Source: Paragordius varius
Lineage: Eukaryota > Nematomorpha
Assembly: GCA_964247055.1 (NCBI GenBank)
Contig: OZ176051.1
Span: 10,478,001 to 10,542,000 of the forward strand
Length of the DNA stretch: 64,000 nucleotides
Direction: 5' to 3'
Shown piece after piece: positions 14,401 to 24,283 of the stretch. The notes under the pieces were generated by a model, which saw only the letters and a program-made list of their open reading frames with translations, did not search any database and was not told where the DNA came from. Made by a program: the position numbers and the translations under genes. Numbering within the stretch: position 1 is the first letter of the stretch; each line of letters starts with the position of its first letter.

Positions 14401-17400
14401 TAACGAAACTGAAAAATAAGAAAACGAATGGTGCTAGTAGATATAAGAAACAGAGATTACGAAATAACGCACTTATCATTATGGATGATTGTGACAATAA
14501 TTTGCTAACATTACGGTATAATGTTTGCAAGGTAATCTACTGCGATATGCATGATGATAGATATCAATGTAATCATAAAACAAAAATTTCTTCACACATC
14601 TTAAACAGAATCGCTCGCGATGATAAACAGAGATCACCAAGAGCTGTAAGTGATATACCCCTGTTTGGTACAATACCTTCGAAACAAAGAGCAATGGCTT
14701 CAATAAAAAGTAACCAAGTTTCATTTTTATATTTTGTAATCAATCTTTTATTGAGAGTTATCGTAGCTATAAGGCATAGTAAAGAAATATAATATGAAAT
14801 ATATTATAAAGTTAGTAGCGAACATTTAAAAAAGTCTGTACCTTGGGTTAACTTTGAGCTGCCTTCGTCAGGGGCCAAATATAGGGGTGTTATAATAAAA
14901 TACATGTTTACGTATTTTATTAAGAAATAATCTATAATATAAATATTAAAATTAATGAGATTTGTGTTGCTGTCATTATTTTTTACAAATATTTTACTCA
15001 CATTTTCGTAAGTAGATGTCACCATAGAAAGTTTGGAAATTATAGTGCTTAATACAGCTCGAGATAAACCATTTTTGATTAAAGCCCTATTAAACTATGC
15101 AAGACTATTCAAGGGGCTTACAAGATAGGGGGAGGGGAATGGGTATTCAAAAAGGAAGGGATCGGAATCAGGGTGTATTAATTAATAATTCCAAATATTA
15201 TTTTTACCATGCGACCATTAACGATCAATCAGTGGATGAATGCATATTTAACACATAATATGATAAATGTTTAGGAGTTGGAACAAAAAATTCCCAAATA
15301 AATTGGCATTATTTTTAAATAATAAATTACCATTTTTTTCTGAAGGTTTAATCAATTAACATAGTTTTTTAATTTTGACTAATTTATTACAAAACGGTTT
15401 GCCATCAAAAAACCATAATTAAATTGTATTTTTCAGATTTTAGGTTCACTGTGAAATTGTTTGCCCAAATATATTTACAATTTTAGACAAAAGGGGATGT
15501 GAAATGTTTAAAGCAGTGATTTCTAAAAGTGCTTTTTTATGGCCTTAAAATATTTATTTGATTAGTTGTATTTGAATATAAATGTCTGAAATGTGTCAAA
15601 CAGCTTTGAATTTTTTATCGGTATTATATGGTCCTCGGTTTAAATTTTTTTAGTGGGTACCACTGGCTTGGAGCTTGCCCTTCTGAATTTATGATTGTTC
15701 ATTATACACAGGCTTTCAGTTGTAATAAACGTTAATCCTTCAATGAATATCGCTTTTTAAAATGTTCAAAAACATATAAATAATTTTGTGTTAATTTATT
15801 TAGCAAAAAGTTCGACCATATTGAATGGTCAAAATGATTCAACGTTTGGTTTCATAGTATACCTCAATGACACAGAACTGTTTTATGCCATATCAAAGAC
15901 AGCGATTAAAAAACTTCGGCACCATCTGCAAAACATAATTGGTAGCAATGAATATGATAACTTTGATATATCACCCCAAAATCAAGTAGACAAAGGATTT
16001 TTGCGAACTGGATTCATATCATCTCTTAAACAACAAATAAATAATAGAAGTAAGGAGAATAAAAAGGCTAAAATACCCACATCCCCTCTAAACTATGAGA
16101 TTGCTCATGAATGCTTACCCAGTGTAGTCCACAATATAGTCATTTTAAGTATCCACCTTATCATTGGATGTACACTACCCATAAGCATAGCATTTATCCT
16201 CTATATACTCACTATGAAACATTTATGGATGAATAACATCCATTTGGATACCGAGAAACCGAATGAGTTGCGAAACTTACAGGTAATATTCATTTATTTA
16301 TCCTTAAAAGTATTGCATATAATAACCAACTATAAGTTTTATATAAATAAAAAAAATGTTAATCATATAAAACAGTTGCTATTAGTGTACATGTGGTTAT
16401 TTAATTTTAAATCAATATTATAAAAAATTATTTAGCTGATCTCTTTTACATATTTTAATTCCTTCTTATGGCTTACCAGCATTTAGCTCAACATTTTTGC
16501 ATTCAACATCATTATTTTTTACTCGATCAAAAAATTATTGATTAAAAACTTTAATTCAATTAAAAATAAATGATAAGGAACAATTTTGATTAATAAATAA
16601 TGTTTGTTCATTTAAAAATAATTTGTAGCTTGTAATAGTTTTAATAAAATATTTTACTCGCAATAAAAATTTAGCGATATCCTGATAAAAAAATTAATCA
16701 TTTTAAATTCGTCTATCTTATTAATGAATTATAAGCAAATGGAAAATTATTTTTTTTAATATTAACACCCGATTAGAACAGTTTTTAGTTTCGTTTCTGT
16801 TTTTTTCAGATACTAATCGGTTCAATTTAAAAATATTTTCGGCAATTAAATAAAGATTAGGTTCCATTTGAATAGGCCCAAAAATTATAAAACGCAAACA
16901 AAACTCATTAAGGCTTTTTTTCGAAATTCTGATCTCCTTTTTAGGACAGTTTTTTATTTTGGAAAAAAAGTTTAAAAATCAAATTTCTAGATTCTTAGTC
17001 TATGTTAACAATTGAAATACTAGTAATGGTTTAATAGAGTTTCATAATCCCTAATATTTAAGCGATCTAATTGAAAAGTGTTTAATGAAAAGGATTGTAA
17101 TATTATTTGAATAAAAAATTTGACTTAAACAAAAAAGTATTAAGCTTGGTTAAAAATTCTGAAATTTAATTATATTAATATTTATTTCAACAACCACATA
17201 TGTTATTCCCCCAATAAGTGTTCTACTTTTGACTAGTGCTCTAATTGTTATTGGTATTTACCTTAATGTTTTCCCTGTTTAGATTAGGGAATAAAACTTT
17301 TTATATGTATGTACAAATTAAATTTTATTTATATTTTAGGTGTAAACTTTAATCAATCAATTAGAAATTTAAATTAGTAAGGTGTGGAAAGATACTGTCT

Positions 17401-20256
17401 GTGAAAGTGTTTTGGTTTATAGGCTGGTAAATTAATAAATTATTTATAAACTCTCTCGTGAAAGGTAAACATAAAGATACCTTTTAATTGAGACGAGCAT
17501 TATCACGTTGTTATTTATCAGAAAATGTCGGGTGATTATTGATTTTTTAAGTCCAATGAAATGTCACATAAATCGTAATTTAATTATTTGCAACTCTAAC
17601 ACTGCGTCCATCGGGGAGTATAAAAAAATAACCACAGGAAATATTTATTAGCTGATAGGAAAATAGGATTATTATGGTGCTTTTGGCTTTTACGAGTCTA
17701 AAAGTGATTTACACTTTGGTTAATGCTCCATATCAGAAAATGGTTATATTAGCGCATATTTATTAAAATAATTTTTTTGATAAATTCTAAATGCTTCATT
17801 CCGAAAATATCGCTAATCATTAGCTGTATAAAAAGCATAAAAATGTTTTTAAAAAAAATTATAGTTGTGAGCTCGAAAGTCCCAAATTTTTTCGCCCTCC
17901 TAAAATGGGTTAGTTCTCTAAAATAAACCCAAAAATGCCGATTGCGCGATAAAAATAATAATTATATATTCATTTCGATATCAACTAAAAATATTTTTTA
18001 AAATGCATATTTTGCAAAAATATTGAAGCCCACTTAATACTTTAATTTTAAAACATGATTGAAACGGTATTATAAAAACTCTTAAGACATTGTAAAAACA
18101 CTTTTTATACATATTATATGATGATTAACATTCAGTTCAAAATTTTAAATTACAATATTAGTAAATATATATTGCTAGAAAGTTATCAATTATTACCATA
18201 TAGCATATGCAGCACAGAGATTTATTTTTGTCTAATAAGAGTAAAAATACAAAAAAATAACAATAAGCCAATAATACTGCCCTTTTTTATATGCTATTTG
18301 GCAATAATGAATAACTTTTACCCATGTATACTTACTCATACTGTAAAAGTTCGTTTGTTATAAAATTTTGGTGCAAAAACAATATATAATTGACATAATT
18401 TTGAAGAATATCCAATATTTTAATTCTGAGGTGAATGTTCATCATCATTTATAAAAAATGTGTTCTTATGGTAGAAAGCGTTTTAAACCGTTTCCATCAT
18501 GCCTCGAAATAATGTGAAGTAGGCTTCAACAAAATTTTACTAAATATTAAATTTAGTTGATATCAAAGTTTAGCATATGTTTAAAATTTTTATCGCGCAA
18601 CTCGGCATGGTAACTTTTATTAGTGAACTAGCCTATTTTTGCAAAAAAATGGAACTTTATTGTTTTGTTTTTTCATATGTAATTTATAATATGGTTTAAT
18701 GATATCTTTTGAATTGATGAATTTAGCTTTTACCAATTTATTTAAATAAACGTGTGCAAATTTTGCCAATTATTAATATGGAGCACTTACCAAAAAAGTG
18801 TAAATAACTTTCTTAAATAATTGTGAGGGCCAAAATCAAAAGCGCCATGATTATCCTGATTTATATTTCTATCAGATAATATATATTACTCCAGGTTATT
18901 TTTTTGTGGACACTATATAATATAATGGATTATTGTTTTATTTTAAAACAATAAATGTGGTGATTATTTAATAGTAAAATGTAAATAAGTTAATGAGTAC
19001 TTGCTTGAAAAATTAATGAATAAAGCACTTGAATATTCTGGTAGGTTTCTACTAAGTTGTCATGATTATGTCATTATACTTGATTCAAAGAAGATAACAT
19101 AACTTAAGCATAACTATTTTCTATAGGTTTTATAAGTTAGCCTCTAAGATTTTTCGCGCACTGTGTATAAAAATGAATCCATTTAATTTTATAATTATTT
19201 TATCTTAGTATTTAGCTATATCTCGAAGCCTTTCAGCCATCAGAATGATGTTAGCTCTGTTGACACTTTATGCGGTGTGCACTATCCCTTTCTATTTGGT
19301 AGCATTTTTGGAGGTGTTTGACCGCTTAGATGTCAATTACAATTTTATTTACCTGCAAAACCTGTTGATTTTGACGGATCATTGGTTACATATTGGTCTT
19401 TACGTATATTTCAATCACACCTTTCGTAAATGTTTCCTAGAAACACTAAAATGGTTATGGTTAAAAACCCGTATACCTATGGCTCTTTCACTATGTGGCT
19501 TTCCAATCCCTCAAAATATTGAATATCAACGGACCAGGTCACAAGATTCTACTTATAGGCAACATCGTAAGAATGGCAGGACCTCATCGTTATACAGCAG
19601 AATTTTGAGGTTTGGCATAGTAACCATGTATTGAACAAAAAAATATGTTATTAGGATATACTTAAATACTTGTAAATAATTTTTAAACACCATTGTATTT
19701 TAGAATTAACCGAGAACATCCTTCATTCAGTTTGTTTCAAGGGCGAGCCGTTAAAAGCAAATCTCGTTTGAGTGATTTGCTTAACATGAACCCGACAATA
19801 TTTTTACATCCAGAAAAATCGGATTATGAGGAAACTGAGATGAATATTAAGGGATTGTCAGAAGAAAATAATAAAAATTTACTAAGTTTTCCCAAAAGAA
19901 GTAGAACGGTTTCTTTTACCCATTCTATTGTGATAAACGAAGAAGACAAGCTACAATCCTCATCTTCATCATCCAGAAAACATGATAGTTTAAAAGATTC
20001 GATCGGGCCATATTTAATTAAACCTGATCCCAACTCGAGTAACAACAAATTATACCAGGATAAAACTACAGTAAAAACTGATGACAGTAGCGAACCATTT
20101 ATATCAGGGCAATCTAAAACATTGGTTAAGCTCATGCCAAAATCTCACACTAGCAGGAATAGCAGTATAAATTTGAACAATATAAAAAATATATTTGTAA
20201 AAACTAAAGCGTCTCAACTCCCAAAAATACTTATTACAAGTCCAGAAGATGAATAA
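8497..20256 (+). CDS. Rhodopsin-like G-protein-coupled receptor with a giant second extracellular loop
   Basis: Predicted seven-helix plasma-membrane receptor of about 1255 aa; ligand unknown. Five exons (8497-8689, 12568-14709, 15804-16282, 19209-19609, 19704-20256) join at GT/AG sites with matching phases (1,1,0,2). TM1 ~17-40 has VCNALTLL (N1.50). TM2 spans the first junction. TM3 starts at KCSLIMF and ends in DRY (114-116). TM4 ~193-218 has GIWLCALLYCLP. TM5 ~885-910 has TLPISIAF. TM6 has CTIP (962-965) in place of CWxP. TM7 ends HIGLYVYFNHTFRKCF, so NPxxY reads HIGLY. The TM2 aspartate of SLAxxD is tyrosine. The loop between TM4 and TM5 is about 665 residues, nearly all in one exon, rich in Asn/Lys with about ten N-glycosylation sequons and an RFKR furin-like site (460-463). 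Intracellular loop 2 is also long (~75 aa). The cytoplasmic tail is ~240 aa and Ser-rich. Subfamily not recognised; likely a lineage-specific orphan. Confidence 0.85.
8690..12567 (+). other. Long intron 1 of the GPCR gene, empty
   Basis: A 3.9-kb phase-1 intron, donor AG|GTAATT, acceptor TTAG|GTTTC just after a (TA)n run at 12541-12557. I see no gene or clear mobile element inside. It splits TM2. Confidence 0.7.
17600..18917. mobile_element. Long-inverted-repeat DNA transposon, Tc1/mariner-like, in GPCR intron 3
   Basis: Two arms of about 450-480 bp (17600-18090 and 18460-18917) are inverted copies. The right arm, read inward, begins TAGTGTCCAC then AAAAAAATAACC; the left begins ACTGCGTCCAT with AAAAAAATAACC. 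Related right ends at 23176 (CACAGTGTCCACAAAAATAA) and 29447 (CACAGCGTCC) are each preceded by TA, the target preference of the Tc1/mariner superfamily. No transposase is visible; the centre (18118-18363) is AT-rich with no recognisable domain. It lies wholly within the intron (16283-19208). Confidence 0.65.
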
Positions 20257-21289
20257 ATCACCTTAAAATAATAGAAAAAAGATTTATTCTTCTGAACATA
20301 CAACATCATTTAATAATTTATGAGATAGTTTTTTACAAGATCTTATACATACATTTACAAATCAAAATTTATTTGTTTTTATTGTTAAAATGCAAACTTA
20401 AAAACGCTAAATGTTAATTCCGGGGATCACGCACACATTTTATACCAATAAATTAACTTTAATTCAATTAATTTCTAAAATAAGTGAATGTTAGTGGCCA
20501 TTAGGTTTATATACTAAACAAAATTTATCATTATTAGTGTATCCATCCAAAATAAGTTAATGTGGTTTTGCCGCTTTATTCAGAAAAATTAATTATAAAA
20601 TGGTTAAAAAAATAATAATTAAAACTTTGTAATGTATTCTACAATAAATTAAAAAATAATGATTAGTTAAGAAATGGAAAAAGCTTCTCAATCCATAATG
20701 GAAATATTAATTTAGTTCGTTTGAAGCAATGAAATTATTTTTTCATTACAGTTTAAATTAATAATTTGCCGAAATCAAATATTAAAAAAATAGAAATCTA
20801 TCCCTAAAATAAATTATGAGTATGACAACCAACAGAATTGTTTAATGACTTTTAACCTTATCTAATAACAAAAGTACCAAACATAATATTTATAAACACT
20901 GTTCGTTATTTTATAAATTGTTAAAATTTTTGAAATTTTTGTTAAAAATCTTTGAAAAATGTCGGCAAATATGAAGGATTGTATATCGTAATGTGTACGC
21001 GTATAGATTTTATTTTTAAGTATAGAAAATTAAAAAATCTTTTGAAACATACTGTAACTACATCAACAACTTGCGTGCCAATCTTTAAAACTAGAGTATC
21101 ATATGATATCTCATAATATAGAATTAATTTTAATAGTTTTAAACAAAATTATTTTAAAGTATTGTTGTTAAAACTTTAGGTAGATTAAAAACATTAATTA
21201 ACATTTTTCAAATTTAAAATATCAGGTTTAATTTCATGTTTTGATGGAATTTTTAGAAAAACTAATGAGAGCATATCGAACAAATATTG
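20257..21289. other. 3' flank of the GPCR, no gene seen
   Basis: AT-rich DNA. An AATAAA overlaps the GPCR stop codon at 20252-20257 and further AATAAA words follow, so the polyadenylation site is probably in the first few hundred bases. Nothing else is supported. Confidence 0.4.
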
Positions 21290-22583
21290 ATTCCAGGTAT
21301 TCTCCGTAAAAAGGCAAAAATATTAATCAAGCGCTTTTTTAATTAGCCTCTGGTAGGGTGTTACCCGCCAACAACTGCACCACCATATCGATACAGCCCG
21401 GATGGCAAATTTTAGAAAACTTATCAGGCCATATAAGTTTAATAAGGGCTCGAAATATTACCCGTAAAAAGGGAAAAATTTAATTAGCTTTATTAAATTA
21501 CGCTTTAATTTGGCCCTTGCCCTAAAAATGCGCCACCATAGAATGACTTATTGGCATTGAGGCCATTTTTCGAAAATCCCACGAGAGCATATGGAATCAG
21601 TCATGATTTCAGGAATTACCTGAATTAAGGCAAAAATTTTAATCGAGTGTCTTTTTGTTTCGCCCCTGGTTAGGGGCTGCCCGCATAAAACTGCGACACC
21701 ATATCGATACAGCATGCTTTTGGAGCCAAATTTCAGGAAACCTATGTGTCTAATAGGAACATATGGAATCCATGATTATTCCAGATATTCCCCAAGAAAG
21801 ACAAAAATTTTGTCCAACGCTTTTTTTACCCCCTGGGTAAAAAGCTACCCGCCAAAAACTGCGCCACTGTATAGAAAATGCGTTGTTTTGGAACTAATTT
21901 ACAGATAATTTATGAAGCCATATGAGTTCATTAAAAGCTTGAAATATTACCCGTAACTAGAAAATTAAGGTCGGCCTTTTTTTAATCAGCCGTTAATTTG
22001 GGGCCTTTATGCCCCTAAAAATACGCCATCACATAACGATTATTTAGTCTTGAGGTATTTTTTCGAAAACTCCATTAGACGATGGTATCAAAGATGATTC
22101 CAAATATTTTCCATATAAAGGCAAAGAATTTAACTCAGCGCTTTTTCATATAGGTCTATGGGTAGGGGTCTACCGGTTTAAAACTGAGGCGCCCATACAA
22201 AAATGGCGTGGTTTTGGAGCCGATTAAAAGACTTATACGAGTTCAGTAAAAAACATTTCTGGCGAATTTGTATATCATTCTTTCCTTTAAACAGCGACCA
22301 AAAATGAGTTTTATATCCCTTGGTCCCAGCTGTGTGAACACAATATAAAAATAAAACTTTTAATCATAATTTCGTGAAACGAAAATCTCAAATTAAATCC
22401 AATGAATATTAACTTTCATAAGGGACAGTTTAAATATGGTCAATTTCGAGTAAACAATATTTAAGCCTATGTAAAACCCGTAAAAGATTAATTAAAGACA
22501 TTTTTTTATTTAATATGTTTTTTATTATTTTATCTCCATTTCATCCATTTATTGTAAGCGGAGCGTTACAGGGCCAGCTAGTT
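21290..22583 (+). mobile_element. Second Helitron-like element, with ~320-bp units
   Basis: Inverted relative to the copy at 2060-4824. The same composite unit recurs with blocks near 21300, 21614, 21780 and 22110. A possible 3' end is at 22578-22581: a near-palindrome GTAAGCGGAGCGTTAC, then AGGGCCAG, CTAG and T, the expected hairpin-spacer-CTRR-T order. Its hairpin differs from that of the other copies, and no TC start was found on the left, so this is either a truncated copy or a related family. Confidence 0.5.
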
Positions 22584-22659
22584 TTTTAAAATTCACCAAA
22601 TCTTTAAAAATAAACCTTAAAAATAAAATCCTGAGGTGTTAAATAGCAGCCTCATCGAA

Positions 22660-23176
22660 TTAGATATAAAAAGTGGTTTTATAATATATATCTTAAAACG
22701 TTTTTAAACCGTTTCTAACTACGACTCAAAATAGCATGAAGTACCCTTCAACAAAATTTTGTTAAAATTAAATTTTTGGAAAAAGAACGCACGCATTGTT
22801 TAAAAATATTATTAGTTGATATCAAATTTTAGCAAATATTTTATATTTTTTATCGCTCAATCCCATTTTGCATTTATTTGTAAGTGGACTAGCCCATTTT
22901 AGAAGAGCAAAATAATTTTGTGACTTTCGGAGCCCACTAAAAATATTTTTAAATATTGGTTTGCTTTTTATGTGTAGTTTGTGATGCTCAGGGCTATTTT
23001 TTGGAATGAAGCTCCCGGCTTCAATAAAATTTAATTTTCATTTTCTGATATGAAACACTTACTAAAAAAGTGTAAATACCTTTTTAAAAATCACTCGTAA
23101 GAGCCAAATCCAAAAGCACCACAATATTCTGATACGTTTTCCTATCCGAATCAGGTTATTTTTGTGGACACTGTGT
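22660..23176. mobile_element. Single arm of the mariner-like long-TIR family
   Basis: Matches the right arm of the element at 18460-18917, block for block: AAACCGTTTC, CTTCAACAAAATTTT, AGTTGATATCAAA, GGACTAGCCCATTTTAGAAG, and the end CAGGTTATTTTTGTGGACAC followed by TGTGTAA. The left arm is absent, so this is a solo or truncated copy. It gives the cleanest terminus of the family (reverse complement TA-CACAGTGTCCAC). Confidence 0.65.
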
Positions 23177-23239
23177 AATATATTGTTTGTTAATTTTATC
23201 TTATATTTAAAATTAGGTTGATAAACAGTTAAAAGCCAA

Positions 23240-23830
23240 TGTAGACCCTTTATATATTAAGGCATAATATTTAGAGATTTGTTGATAAATATGATTTCTA
23301 GGGAAGGAAGAAGTCAAAAAGATAATTTATTTATACGGTAAATGCCATATCTGGTGAAATAAGTATTATGGGAATCAATTACACCAAAACCTCCCACCAA
23401 AATAGGCATAATAGCGAAAAAAATCATAATCAAAGCATATGATGTAATTCCATCATTATAAAAAGACCCTGAATTTCGTAAATAAGGTGAATGTCTAAGT
23501 TTCTTCTATTGATTACTCCTAGAGTTTTACCCTGAAATGCTTCTCAAAACCTGAAGATATATATTATACCAATATCTTTATGTGAAGTAGGAAAAATTCA
23601 TCGCATACTATTTATGTTAAAATCTTGTCTTGGCTACATCTAACGAATTTAACAAAAGCTTTGCATAATAAAAAAATCCTTATTCCAAGGTATTTGCGAT
23701 AATTTTTTGACATTACTACTAAACTTACCGATTTATCCTATTGTCCCTGCAATTTTTCAGATATGTTTAATTTTGGGGTATGTTGTAAAAATATACATTT
23801 ACCGTCCTCGTGCGTGATGGAATGACATTA
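23240..23830 (-). pseudogene. Nuclear copy of mitochondrial cox1 5' half (NUMT)
   Basis: Read on the minus strand with TGA as tryptophan, the N-terminal half of cytochrome c oxidase subunit I appears in order: RWIFPTSHKDIG (the conserved STNHKDIG region, about 23621-23585), a first-helix remnant FWEAF.GKTLGVI, then SPYLRNSGSFYNDGITSYA (about 23495-23440), LIMIFFAIMPILVGGFG, LIPIILISPDMAFT, and INKLSFWLLPSL (about 23330). At least two frame changes separate these blocks, so this is a dead copy. Three conserved Trp positions are TGA, which fits a mitochondrial code and not a nuclear gene. Upstream (about 23830-23680) a weaker stretch with SFHHARGR could be a second mitochondrial gene, perhaps cob; not sure. 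Confidence 0.85.
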
Positions 23831-24283
23831 ATGGAATAAATAATCAATATGGCTTTATACAAATATATATTTTTAGTTTTAACTAAGGAACATTTTTAGA
23901 TGGGATTCGTTTAGCGATCTGTAATTTTTTAAATAACCCAATTTTAACTTTGACACTATTTTATTACCCCCCATAACCATTTAACCCTGCGATTTTTTAT
24001 AAAATATCGTACCAATTCAGATTTATAATAGTAATTACCTTACTAAATTAAAATAAATGTTGGAAAATTTTTATATGGCTCCAATATATTTCGATTTCGA
24101 ATCTATCTTTTGCTCATCCAAATCAATTTTATATTTGAAAGCAAATCCTAAAATAGACTATGATATATAAACATAAAATAATAATTTATAAATAATTTCC
24201 ATTTACAACATAAAACTAATGATTGATGCAATAAATGTGATTAGGGAACAAAATATATTTGGTTTTTTATAGTTATCAACACA
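23831..24283. other. Spacer between NUMT and MAPR gene
   Basis: AT-rich sequence forming the 3' flank of the minus-strand MAPR gene. Nothing recognisable. Confidence 0.4.

Noticed and set aside
13677-14724. Minus-strand open frames opposite GPCR exon 2
   Set aside because: Antisense shadows of a long coding exon; composition and the receptor motifs support only the plus strand.
18118-18363. 81-codon open frame in the centre of the mariner-like element
   Set aside because: No DDD/DDE motif or helix-turn-helix; the composition is that of AT-rich noncoding DNA.
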